Source: Nissolia schottii (Eukaryota > Streptophyta > Magnoliopsida > Fabales > Fabaceae). Taken from it: 64,000 nt of DNA. Below, one piece after another: positions 45,302 through 57,600 of this stretch. Where the stretch lies: assembly GCA_003254905.1 (NCBI GenBank), contig QANU01110032.1, positions 62,001-126,000 of the forward strand, read 5' to 3'. The position numbers and the translations under genes were made by a program. Position 1 is the first letter of the stretch. The number at the start of each line of letters is the position of its first letter. The notes below the pieces were generated by a model that searched no databases, was not told the origin of the DNA, and saw only the letters and a list, made by a program, of their open reading frames with translations.

Positions 45302-48300
45302 TCAAAGCTTGGCTCTCTGTAGTTCTAACTTGGCAATGGTACCCAAGTGGACTTCATCGGGTCCATCTGCGATCCTCAACGTCCTTGCAGTGGCCCACAG
45401 ATGTGCTAGGGCAGTGTCAGACGATACGCCGGCTGCTCCGTGCACTTGAATTGCCATGTCGAGCACCTTTAGCGCCATGTTTGGTGCAGATACCTGCTCC
45501 GAGACCAAGCATAGCGTCCAAAGAAAATCAACATGATGTGCAGAATCACAGTAATCCAGGACTAGGTCTAGATGCCGTATGGCAAATGACAATTACCTTG
45601 GCCATTGCTAATATCCCTCGAGCTTTTTTGTTCCCGTGCCTATCAAGCTGGTCTGCTGCTTCCAACACCAACAATCTCGTCTTCTCTAGCTCGATTCGGC
45701 ACTGAAAACAGAAAGCTAAATGAGCTAAGAGTCTGTATGATGTTAAAATCAACCAGATTTTTTTATTTTTTTATTTCTGCTCAATTGTGCTAAAACCTTG
45801 GCCATATCCGACAGAAAAGAACCATGTTGCGCAATTAACTTCCCAAATGTTTTTCTATTAAGAGCTCTTTGAGCCATCAATTGCATGCCTCGCTCAGCAG
45901 CACCTATCAGTCTCATGCAATGGTGCAGCCGTCCGGGACCTAGCCTACCCTGCAAGTAAGCAGCAGATGAAAAAAATATACCTTTTGGTACTTCAGAAAA
46001 TATCTCAAGCAATATAAGGAAGGACATGTAGAGTGTCTCCTGTTATAAAGCCAATTAAGCCATGGATTTAATTTTGATGCATTGTCCATGTTAAAAGATT
46101 TTTACACAGCCATCTAATCATGCATTGCTACATCACTAAAAGTGTTCAACACTGGGAATAACTACCTCAAAAGTCCTACACATATCGATATATGATTGGT
46201 TGACAATGCCAAATACTTTTCACCGACTGCGTGTCAAAATTAATTTCATGAGTCATACATAAACATGTAATGTCTTCTAATTGAATACATCAAATTTCTT
46301 ATTTGCGCATCCTCTTTTAGACTATATTTAGACTCCACAATAACATAACTGAAGTCATTTTGGGACCGAGTGCTCAGTAGATTATGGTATCAACAATATT
46401 CACCATGAATAAAACTCAGTAACATTGATACAAAATTGATGCTCCTAAACAGTGAGGCATATTAACACATGAAAGTTCTGCAAGCTTCCAAGCAGAATTG
46501 CAATTCAATTGTACAAAATATGCTCCAATTTGTGGGTAACAGGGATCAAATCAACATCAGATGCTGGTAATCAATACAGAGGAATCATTTTTCAACTTAC
46601 TTGAGCAATCTCAAATCCGCATCCTTCACCCAGTAAGATATTTTTTGCCGGCACACAAACATTTTCAAATGTTACTTCTGCGTGCCCATGAGGTGCATCA
46701 TCAAAGCCAAACACCATCAATGGTCTCTTTATGTGAACACCAGGAGTCTGGATATCCACTAAGATCATAGATTGCTGTTTATGCTTCGCTGCGTTGAAAT
46801 CAGTTTTCCCCTGCGCCCACGTTTTGATCACTCTCTATTGACATGAATAGCACATAGACTCTTAATGCAATAACATTCACATAAATACTCACCATGACTA
46901 TGAGAACTTTGCATCTTGGATCCATAGCACCACTTGTCCACCATTTTGTCCCATTGATAATATATGAATCTCCTTGTCTATACAAAGAGAAAAAAAAATA
47001 AGACAATAAATATTTCAATTGTCTTCTACCAAGCAGCTAGGGCTCAAACCTACGCTTTCTTATTGATTTGCTAATGTATTTACATCAGCTAATGGGAAAA
47101 CTGAATTCATGAATTGCTTTATAATTCTGAATAATCTTACCTTTTGATAGAACACTCAATGTTGGTTGCATCAGAAGATGCAACACGTGGTTCTGTCATT
47201 GCAAATCCAGACCTAATCTTCCCCTCAAGCAAAGGTATAAGCCATTCTTCTTGTTGTTCTTTACTTCCATAACGAAGCAACACCTAATATGCAAAGTAAC
47301 ATGTTACAAACAGATCAGACAAAAAAATGTAACGTAGGTAGAGAGAAGTGTTGATCAACGCATCAGAGAATCAAATTAAAGTCGATCAATTATTGATCAA
47401 CCTTGAAAATCTTCAAGTTCTATCTTACCTCCATATTACCCGTGTCGGGTGCACCGCAATTAAACACTTGTGGAGCCCAAACAGAACGACCCATGATCTC
47501 ACAAAGGTATCCATATTCGAGATTTGTGAGACCAGCACCCAACAACAAGTCATTTGCATCACTTGAGGAATAATTATTTTTTGCATCAAAAAGCAGACTT
47601 TTTGCTCTGGCAGCACTATCAAGCTGCACAAAAACAGCACACTGAGAGGATAAAAGAATAGTAGTATAGAGAGGTAAAGGGGCTAGAAGTCAAATAATAA
47701 TCATACAACAAATTTCAAAGCTCATATAATAAAACCGCCTCATTCCTTCTTATCTTTCAAAGCTTGCTGTACTATAAACTTGCATATACTTTTAGATTAT
47801 GCTATATTACCCTCTGCCCTTCTCCAAAGGAAACTGACCATTTTCTCAATACTGAAACCTCTTCATTTGCATTCTATTCACAAGGCTCGATCGATAAGTA
47901 AAAATCTCTCTAAGAACATACTGAAAAGATGGATCCCATATAAGGTTTGAGTGCATAACATTGGAAACCTTCATTTTTAACATATCATCAGTAGTATTTT
48001 ACTAGAATAGTGGTCATAATGCAATTATTTGTTTGAGATTATGGAATATCTTGTGTAGTAGCGTGAATTTCTACATAAAAATGATGAGAACACTAGTATA
48101 GGTCTATAACAAATAAAATCATCTCACTGCAAAAAAAATAAAAATTAAATAAATAAATTCATGCCTATTATTGAAAATGTAGAGGAAGCTGTAATATAGT
48201 AAAACGAATCTGATGGGAGGATAATAAATGCATCCGAAATAACCAAATACAGATGAAGTATATTACAGAAGAGCATAATTAAGATGCATACAGGAATCCA

Positions 48301-51300
48301 TAAGTTCCACAAGCCTTCTTTCTTGGCCATCTCCTTTAACTCCTCCTCAGCTGGGTGAACAGTCCAACGTGATTCTGAATGGGCAAGTTTATTGAATTCA
48401 TTTTCCATGGGGTATATGTGTTCCTCCATGAATTTGATTAGTTTGTTCCTCAGTGCCAAAACCTTTTGATTAGGAACAAACCTCTCCCCACTTGAGAAGC
48501 CCTGCATATCTCTCCCACTCAATATCTCTTTTGAACTGACCCGAGCTTTTGCGTCTGATTTTTAAGAGTAAAAGAGCCTCAGCTATTGGGGTAATACTAA
48601 TAATCTTGCAATATGATTAGCTTCCAGTAAAGAAAAATTGAATGAAGAGCACATAATATTTAAATAGTATAGCTACCGGATGGAGGATGCTGAGGAAGCA
48701 CAGATTTCCGTTCAATGAAGTTACATGCAACATCTATAAGACCATTTGCAAGTACCTCTGCGTGACGAGCACGCTCACCTCCTGATGCATTACCCTGCAT
48801 TTCAAACAAAGAATCAACAAATTATATAAATCTTAAAATTCCAATTACAACAGCGTCTCTGCAAAGTGTACATACCTTAACCCATCTACTATACACTCCT
48901 GCATAAATTGCAGCCCCTCGGAAAAAAGAAAAAGCAACATAGAACTTCCACTCAGCAGCAGGCCATTTTCTTTCCTGACACCCAAAACTCCTCCATTAGA
49001 TTTTCAATATTATAAATAAAGATAGGGTCTTAATCAACCACAACTTCACTTGACCATTTCTAAATGCTGTAAGACGTGGTATTGATTGCAAATTTTAGCT
49101 ACAGAAGAATAAGGTGATAGATCAACATATCATACAAAGTCAGAGAAATGCAAAATGAAACTACTAGAATTGCAATCAAACAAAGGTAGAGATTCTTTTG
49201 ACGGAGTGGGGTGATTTCCCTGACATTTGTCATATTCATGGTCATCAAATACAAAATTATTACAAGTTTCAAATGAAACTATTAGAATTGAAGGCCTAAC
49301 TGGCTAACTCCATCCTAAAAGGTAAATCAAGGGGGAAGCATTACCCAAACTAGCATAAAAGCTATCTTGAGCATATGCCTAATTGATGCGAGACTTATCA
49401 CAACTCCCTTCACACCCAGGACTAAACATCTAGAGTGTGAAGTTTGTAGGAATAAACATCTACAGGTGGTCCAACATTAAGCATAAGAAATATTCTAATG
49501 GGCCTAAATCTGCCCCAAAAGCTAGCTTAAGAGAGAGTGGGGTGATTGCCCAAACTATTATAAATGTTATCTCAACCATATGCCTCACCAATTTGGGACT
49601 CAACATAAACAACATGAACAAATATATGATCCAAATCTCCAAGTTACGAGATTAGGTATTGATCATTGAACATGCTTAAAGGCCTTTCGAGTCCCCACCA
49701 AAATTGTATCTTCAAGAAAAGGTAATAAATAATGTTCTTGATCTATAACATTGGCACAACGGTAAGGTTGTTGCTTTGTGACTTGGAAGTCACTGGTACA
49801 AATACTAGAAACAACCTCTTCGCTTGTGGGGATAAGGTTGTGTAGATTTATCATCCCCAGACCCCACCAAGGGGGAACCTCGTGCTCACTAAGCCACCCT
49901 TATCCATAATACTGAACAGGTTATACAAATACCCAAATTGAGCATATATATAAGGGATATTAGTGTTACAGCACTTACTGCCAGTGAGCAGTATTCAGCC
50001 AAATATTCTGCTATTGAAGGAATTCCCTCTGGTAATCCAGAATGTTCCATACCTTCATGTAATTTTTCATGCCCGACTATTGCAATGTAATGCTGCAAAA
50101 GAAAGAAATCATGAACTGCACAGGTAATTCAATTAATCAACAGCTACATAATCTGATACTTTGATTCAATATTAAGATTAGCTTCAAAAGGCCACAAAAT
50201 AAATGAAAATACTAACACTCAAAATTATATAAAAAATTGATGGTGCGAAACAACTATGCAATGTAATACAATGCAAGGTGTAAATCTTGACACAAAAATG
50301 TGACTGTATTACATACCATTGAGCTATATGCGACATCACACATTTGATTGCCAAGGGTGGACAGTTCCCAGTCAAGTACACCAATAACTCGATCCTGCAA
50401 CAGAAAGAAATCTCATCAGACATATGACTTCGAATATAAGATGGCATTGTTTTAAATCCCAAATGAAACTCAATACATGGATGACATAAATTTCTTCTTT
50501 TACCACTACGGCAATTGTATTCTAATTTTGATTTGACCATGTCTTGCTAGAAAAGTCTACGAATTAATAACAGAAGAAAGAAAAATTATTTATTTTTCAT
50601 CCAATGAAATTTTGGGGAAGTGCATACTCTTACTATATGCATCTTACCTCAGTGGGATGGAACACAAGATTGTCAATGCGAAAATCTCCATGAACCAAAC
50701 CTGCTGTTGCTCCTGAAGAATCTTCAGGAGGGATTTGATGCTGCAGCCAATCGATCAGAGCAAACATTTTTGGATTTCTTGCAGGTTTACCCTCACTGGT
50801 TAAGGCAATATATTGCTTAGCCCACCTCTCAATCTAAATAATCAGACAATCAATTAGTGGTATAGAGTTCGTAAAGTAAAAACTAGTTAGATTCTAGCCC
50901 TAGTTTACCTGTCTTTTACAATAATCATTACGCCGCCCATATTTGCCCAGACCAATGGAGTCGACATTAGCAGAGTGTAAGGAAGCTAAGGTTTTAGCAG
51001 TATTCAGGTAAATTGCCCTCCTACTCTCTGGTGCCACACCCTGATACATTGTCACAACATAATTCAACAATCAAACCAATGATAACCTCAGCAATCACCA
51101 ATTTACGTCAAAAAGACTGAAGGTAACTGGAACACAAATCATACTGGTAGCCTGGGGTCAATAAATATGCGTCCCTCCAAAAACTCCATGATATAAAATG
51201 CCGTTCCAATAACAGTTGGATCATTGCACAAGCAAAAAACTTTAGGAACTGGAACTTGAGTATGAGTGCCTAACGCCTTGAGAACCTGCGAGTTTGAGAA

Positions 51301-51939
51301 AAATATACAAACACAAAAGCAAAAATCAACTTTTTCCCCCATTCTCTCATTAGCATAATGGTTTTAGTTACCTTCACTCATCACTATCAATGTGATTAAC
51401 TACCAAAAATAAAAAATGAAAAAAATCTACGCTATCAACTTCTTCAAATTCAAAACAAATAATCATTCATTCAAATCCATCTAAATCATATTTTTTTAGA
51501 AACGAATAGAAAAAAAAACCTGAAATTCTCTGTCCACAGCATGAGCTGAAGCGAGCAATTTCCCTGGAGGCTTCTTCCTCAGAACATAGCGTTTCTTCTG
51601 TGAGCCCTCAGAACCCACTTCCATCAAGTACGTGGGGTTCGATTGTCCATGCCCAAACTACAACATTCGAATATCAAAATCCAAACTTCAATGCAAAAGA
51701 AGACCCAGATGACCCCAAAAGCACAAAAACGCAAACAGATTAAAACAATAAAAGATCAAAGAAATTAAAAAAAAATTGAAATAAGAAGAAGAGGATCGAA
51801 CCTGTACGAGTTTTAAGTGAGAGGGTGAACGAGGAAAGGCAGAAACGTTGGAGGCGCAATAGCGGAGAAGGGAATCAAGGTTGAAGTGGTGGGTCGCCGG
51901 GTCCAGCTGGGCGACAAGGTCCGATGTGTTCCTCGCCAT
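45302..51939 (-). CDS. IBR3: IBR3-like acyl-CoA dehydrogenase (ACAD10/11 type), peroxisomal, 829 aa, 17 exons
   Basis: Exons: 51939-51802, 51657-51520, 51285-51145, 51040-50909, 50833-50648, 50394-50317, 50092-49979, 48974-48876, 48794-48677, 48554-48292, 47623-47429, 47283-47141, 46977-46893, 46810-46601, 45949-45797, 45701-45597, 45493-45302; all GT-AG, phases close. Residues about 40-330 form an aminoglycoside-phosphotransferase-like domain with [10 protein letters not shown] (HGD 231-233) and the metal-site DWE (253-255). Residues about 410-829 form the acyl-CoA dehydrogenase domain with MTEP (563-566), the [13 protein letters not shown] region and the [20 protein letters not shown] helix. 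It ends AKL, a PTS1-type peroxisomal signal. Arabidopsis IBR3 has this same fusion and is needed for response to indole-3-butyric acid, acting in peroxisomal chain shortening of IBA to auxin. I chose the ATG at 51939; an in-frame extension upstream has no better start. Confidence 0.94.
49290..49620. repeat. Direct repeats of a dispersed LTR-like sequence in IBR3 intron 7
   Basis: Two diverged copies (about 49306-49400 and 49500-49595) share an AAAAGCTA-type core, a G-rich block, ATTnCCCAAACTA, AAAnnnTATCTTGAnCATAT and GCCT. They are related, in reverse orientation, to the repeats at 5403-5690. They help make this intron (48975-49978) one of the longest of the gene. Confidence 0.5.
49745..49905 (+). 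mobile_element. tRNA-derived SINE, Au-like
   Basis: Sequence order matches the plant Au SINE: an A-box region TGGCACAACGGTAAGGTTG, GTTGCTTTGTGACTTGGAAG, a B-box region GGTACAAATACTAGAAACA, CTCTTCGCTTGTGGGGATAA, then CCCCAGACCCCACCAAG and an end CCTCGTGCTCACTAAGCCAC. It lies in intron 7 of the minus-strand IBR3-like gene, antisense to it. Several positions differ from the usual consensus, so it is an old copy. Limits are approximate. Confidence 0.75.
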
Positions 51940-52039
51940 ATCGGGATTTTTGGATTTGTCCTTGAATGAGCCGTACCTGTAAGAAGAAAATTTCAAAAGA
52001 GACGAAGATAACTAGAACCTCGATTATGCTCTCAAGGCT

Positions 52040-52345
52040 AAGAGAAAGAAAGAGATTTCTCTCTCTCTTCCGTGAGAAAACTTATCTTCTTTTTTTTTTT
52101 TTTTTTTGTTGTTCTTTTTTATTTATTCTTTGATACATCATTAACTTTATCTTTTAAAAGAATTAACATATATTGATATGTTAAACATTAAATAAAAAAA
52201 AGAGAAATCTCTGTCTCTAAAGGTATACAAGAGTTTTTTCTCTTTCATTTAATGTTTTACATGTTAATATATGTTAGTATTTTAGAAAATAAAATTGATA
52301 ATGTATCAAACAATAAATGGAAGAGAGTAAGAGAAATCTTTTATT
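52040..52345. mobile_element. Palindromic MITE in the upstream region of the IBR3-like gene
   Basis: The segments about 52118-52196 and 52242-52320 are reverse complements almost throughout: TTTATTnTTTGATACATnAT, AnTTTATnTTnTAAAAnAnT, TAACATATATTnA and TTAAACATTAAAT-type blocks recur inverted. Outer CT-rich (52050-52070) and AG-rich (52318-52345) flanks are also complementary. The loop is about 45 bp. It starts about 100 bp upstream of the start codon of the minus-strand IBR3-like gene and its far side abuts or interrupts a Copia remnant. Confidence 0.7.
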
Positions 52346-53032
52346 GTAAGATGCTTCTGCTCCGCACGTCCATTTTGTTGAGAGGTACTGGGACAAGAAA
52401 ATTCAGAAAGAGTTCCCTGTTCACTAAGACAGGTCAAAAGCTTTGAGTCACGATATTTCATGGCATTATCACGTCGAAAAACTTTAATCGCTTTTAAAAA
52501 TTGAGTTTTAATCATCTTGGCAAAATTAATATAAATTTCAGGCAGTTTATGACGATTTTTCATTAGATATATCCAAGTATAACAGGAATGATCATCAATA
52601 AAAATAACAAAATATCGAGCTCCACCCATTGTAGGAGTAGGAGCTGGTCCCCAAATATCAGAGTACACTAAATCAAAAGGAGAGTTTGAAATAGATGTAC
52701 TTTTATTAAAAGATAAAACTGGTTGTTTAGCAGTTTGACAAGGAATGCAATTAAAAAATTTATTACTAACGTGTACTAAAATTCCTATAGAAGGAGGTGA
52801 AGCATTTTCCTTGGAAAGCTGTAAGCTCTGATACCATGTAAATAATAAAATAGTGGGGGAGTAATATATATATGTATGTATGTATTGAGTTATCTATTTT
52901 TATAATTGAGGGTGAGCTTATTTATAAACTGAAAACTTAACGACCAAAACTCAACAGCTAAAGACAAATTACAATCAAATCAAATCAAACATTTACCATC
53001 ATTATCAAATCAAATATTTACAATTATTAACA
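52306..53032 (-). mobile_element. Truncated Copia-type element: 5' LTR, primer site and integrase core
   Basis: Fossil on the minus strand. The 5' LTR is 52837-53032 (196 bp), starting TGTTAATAATTG and ending TTACA, with a TATAAATAAG box. It is followed directly by TGGTATCAGAGC (52825-52836), the initiator-methionine-tRNA primer site usual for Copia. Next comes part of the pre-integrase zone and an integrase core with SDIWGPAP, FIDDHSCYTWIYLMK and STSQQNGRAEQKH. The gag and protease region is missing and the element ends at the neighbouring MITE; no 3' LTR is seen. Broken. Confidence 0.82.
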
Positions 53033-53039
53033 CTCCCAG

Positions 53040-53720
53040 CCGTGCACCCATCAGCCCTCTTCCACCTTTATTTCTTTGACCCACACTTCACTCAACATCT
53101 CACTTTTCACTTACACACTCAAGAGAAAAACAAAAAGCCACCAACTATTTTTTCTCATTCTTCCAAAGCTAGCAAAAACATCTTCTTCTTCCTCCAAAGT
53201 ATAACAAAAATTGTGACCTCTATACCCTCAATCACCTTGAAAAAACTCATCAAATCCATATACTCTCTTCACAAAAGTTGAAGCCCTCTTCATCCTCTAC
53301 AAGATGACACCACTTGTTTGAGTTTTAGGTGGGTTTCAATGAAAATTTGTGTAACTATCACTTACGATGTTTTTTATTTTTGGATATGTTGTTCTTTTCT
53401 TCTTCCTTTCCATTAAAATATAATTTCTTTCACCATCCAAACACATGTTAAATTTCGATTTTCAAACTCCTCTTGAAAGAGCTTATGATGCTTTGGTTTC
53501 TAACCATGTTCTTGAGTTTCCTATGATTTTTCCTTCAATAAAAATGTGTTTTTTTTTCTCTCTCTTTGGAAAGTATGGACAAATTCAGTTCTAACCTAAG
53601 GTTTCCCATGTGTCCTTGTTTATGAGTTGCAAAGTGCTAACAATGTTCTTGAAATGGTTTCTCTTCAAAAGGGGTTTTGATGAACTTGTGTCTTCTCCTT
53701 ATGCATTTCAGCTTTTTGAG
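53040..53720. other. Intergenic DNA, nothing recognised
   Basis: T-rich sequence with a short open frame at 53042-53281 that I do not recognise. No gene structure supported. Confidence 0.4.
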
Positions 53721-54160
53721 GTTTATGACCTTAGGGTCTTGTCTTTATAAAGTTGATGATATTCGTATGATCTGTGGTGAGTTCAATATAAAATATGATA
53801 TGAGTTTTTGGACTAAACCAAAAAGTGATAATCTATGTTTCTCTTATTGTATATTCGATCATGTGGTGTTTATGACCTTAGGTTTTTTTTTTCTGAGATG
53901 ATGATATTGATATGATCTATGGTGGATCCAATATAAATTATGATATGAGTTTTTTTGTGCTAAACTAAAAAGTGATCAATTTATGTTTCTTTTGTTGGAT
54001 ATTCAGTCATGTTGTGTTTTATGGCCTTAGGGTCTTGTTTCATAAGTTTATAATGTTCAAGTGATCTATGACGATTCCAATATAAACTATGATGAGTTTT
54101 TGGACTAAACTAAAAAGTAATGAACTTATGTTTCCTTTGTTGATATTCGGCCATGTTGTG
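53721..54160. repeat. Three tandem copies of a 147-bp unit
   Basis: Copies start at about 53721, 53868 and 54014. Each has, in order, GTTTATGACCTTAGGnTnTT, a TGATATT-type block, ATGATCTATGG, CCAATATAAAnTATGAT, GAGTTTTTGGACTAAACnAA, AAAGTGAT, TATGTTTCTnTTGTTG and CATGTTGTG. The copies are diverged with small indels. No gene is encoded. Confidence 0.82.
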
Positions 54161-54667
54161 TTTTTGAAATTAAAAAAAGAAGACTTAGACAAAGAAACAG
54201 CACGTGTCTAACCCACACTTTTTTTCTTATAATTCTGAGATAAAAAAAATCCTTAGGAATAGGTAAACCTCTAAATTATTGAGCTAAATTTAGATTATAA
54301 TTGAAACCTATCCAGGAAATTTCTTAAAAGGAAGGAACAACAGTATTGAATGAAATGTAGAAAGAAAGCTGCCACATATTTGTTTAGCAATGCTTAATAA
54401 AATGTACTTTAGGATATATTCTAAATTTATCAAAACTAGGGTGTGAGGAAAACCCAAGAAAGTGCAGAATACATTAACACCAACACTCGCAGCTTCAGCT
54501 TCCATTCTGTGCTTGCACCCAATAAAAGAAAATGAAAATATTACAAAGCATAGTTCATCCAGACACCTATCAGAAATTTACATAGCATTCTCACTCGGTT
54601 CCATAAGCAAGCTAAGCAGTGAGCACTAGGAAGGGAGAAAAAGTTCCTTCAATGAACTCTGAAGTTG
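54161..54667. other. Intergenic DNA and 3' UTR region of sucrose synthase
   Basis: No separate feature recognised. The bases next to the stop codon (54668) must hold the 3' UTR of the minus-strand sucrose synthase gene. Confidence 0.45.
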
Positions 54668-57600
54668 CTAATCGACTGCCAGTGGAACTGATTTTATCTG
54701 AAAAAGAAAAGAAAAGAGGGTAGTGAAACATCATCAAGAATTTTTTATTCTTTCAATAAAGAATTCCACGAATTAAAATAACGGTTAATTATAAAAAAGG
54801 AATATTACCATTTGTTATATCAAAATAATTTGTCGCTTAAAATGAGATTAGACCAAGAAATCCTATATTGAGGATGCTAACCCAAAAATGGTAGTCGACC
54901 TAAAAGAACTTTGGTGAACTATATCAAAAAACATAAGCATCGATCAAATGGATGAAAAGTGAAGGGGGTGACCCTGAAGATATAGATAATAGACGAGTAA
55001 TGGTTTAATGACATAAAATGGTCGATTGGTATAAGAGTTGATCACTCTGTCGACCTAAAGTGGCGACTCCATCTGGGACTTTGATACTTTTTCAGAATTA
55101 GCAATTGTGATCACTTCACGTCATTCTATAAAGAAGTGTAGAGAAAAGAACAACTGTTTTGATGCCTCTTTTTTGAAATCAAATTTGAAAGGGAAGTTAT
55201 TTGGGACGCAACATGTAAGGATAATAGGCAACGGTTATTAGAGAACGTGCATACACTTTTGAAAGGTGGTTTGCGAGATTCTTGCTAAATGGGACGAAGT
55301 GGAGATGCGGGAGCAAGAGCCAACCGTTTGGGGGACACGTGGCAAGCATGCATGAAGACTCTGAAGCCTATAAATAGGACGACCAGGGATGAAGTAATGT
55401 GATAGAAATTACACTTGCAAATTCTCAAACACTCACAAGTCTAGGATGACATTTTAAGAGAAGGATCAAGTAATTCCCATTTACTTGCTTTATGTTCTTT
55501 CAATTTCTATAGAATTAGTTCTTTTCTTTTCATTTCTTGCATTATTGTTGTTTATCAATTTGTTCTTGTTTCTGGACGAATTTCAAGTTTGTTTAACGTA
55601 TTGTTTATAATTCCTCTCTTCGAACTTGCGTTCTAGTTGAAAGGATCCACGATACATAGGAATTACATTGTAATCCCTACCTTCTACAATATTTATTTGA
55701 TTTTTGTGGCGAATGGTTCATAAGTGATTATAGACCGAAATTCTCATAAAACACCATTTTCTTGGTTTTAAGTGAGCAGTGTTTGATGATCTCTGCAGTA
55801 TCATACACAAACATGGATATACCTTTTACTAAGGCATGTTTTCACTATTAATTGCAAAGTGACACCATATTTGATTATTTTCACAAGTTACGAGATCACA
55901 GCTGGTACAAAATAAAAGAATAAGAAAGTGACACAAAGCAATATCTGAAGAGCGAAAGGCATAATACAAAAGTGCTACTAGGGAAATGCTACTTACCAAA
56001 TCCCTGAACTTGAGAATGTAAAACATCTCCAGGTATCGCCTAGTTTCTCTCCTCTCGAGCTTGGAGACATGTTTCCAGAAGCCATAAACTCCAGCTAGGG
56101 TCAATAGCCTCTCAGAGTATATCTTCCATGTATACCTACAAAAATCAAAAAGCAAAAAAAGAAAAATCAGTTTCTATGTAGTGTTTAGATTCATCTTTTG
56201 AAATGTGCAAAGTGTATAAAAACAAACAAACAAACAAACAAACAAACAAACAAACCTCTCATGGATGCTCCGAAGCCCTGCCTCAGAAATCTTGTTCCAG
56301 TAGCCAGGATCATTCTGGCATTGCTCAAAAAAGTCTATCAAGATTGCAGCAACCTGATCAGGGTGATGAGGGTCAATGTGGAATCCAGAAACGCCGTGCT
56401 CGATTATCTCAGCCGGGCCACCGTGACAAGTGGCGAATGTAGGAAGGCCGCAAGTCATAGCTTCCACAACTGTTAGGCCAAACGCTTCATAAAGAGCAGG
56501 CTGCAACAGGTAACAAGAACATGGCCCCAATATACTTAGCCACCAAACATGTAACAAGAAGAAATTCTTAAAAATTCCGACCGGAAGATAAAAAAGTTTG
56601 TGCTCTGATCCATTCATAACTCAACACGTCAGCTGTTGTGGTGCTGATGTGTTAAACTATTAATGGATTAGAGTGCAATGTTTTTTGTTATGGAGCATCG
56701 AATCGAATTATGTCTTTGTAGCAACTCAAACAAATGCTTATTTATCTCCTACCTGCACAAAAGCACCTTTCACATCAGCAATGTAACGGTAGATCTCCCC
56801 GTTGCGTGCACGATTCATTTGGGCCTTAATCCAGCGAAACTGGCCATGCAAGTTGTATTCTTCTATGAGGCCATGCATTTTCTCTATCTCCCCCATTTCT
56901 TCTCTGTCCCTAGACTTCTTTATATCAATGTACCCTCCAACTATCACGAGATTCACAAGCTCTCTCAGCTTGGAGCTTTTACCAAAGCATTCAACTAGCC
57001 CCGTCATGTTTTTCACTCGATCAAGTCTTGCCATAGAAAAGATAATCGGCTTTGATCGATCATTTAACAAGCCACTGCATTAGCCAGAAAGAAAAATTGA
57101 TTTTAAACAAAATTGTTATCTCCCATCATTGTCACAAGAGAAATAGAGACACTGGCTTAGCTCAATAGAAAAGGCATTCGAGAAAACTTAAAATGCTCCA
57201 CTCAGCCAGTGCAATTTCAACCAAGTAAGGATTTGTCATAAAAGCCAAAATTTTTCAAAATGTATGAAACTATAAATCAGTGAAGTTTCTTATTAACATG
57301 ACTGACATATTAACTGTAACAACAATATTAGGAAACTAAAGCTGGTTGATCGTACATTATACACAATGTTAAACTTAAACCTAGAGTTTTCCATATCTAT
57401 TAACTGTATTTTTTTTACCTTATTAAATATGCATTGGCATTGCAGCATCTTATAGTTCAGAAAAAAAAGTATATATTCTTGCATTATTTACACGTGTATG
57501 TCTTAGAGAAGAAGCTAAAATGACCACTAGATATTGATTAGTGCAACAGTCTTAAATTTGAATTTGAATTTATTGAGAATACTCACATGTGCTCTTCATT

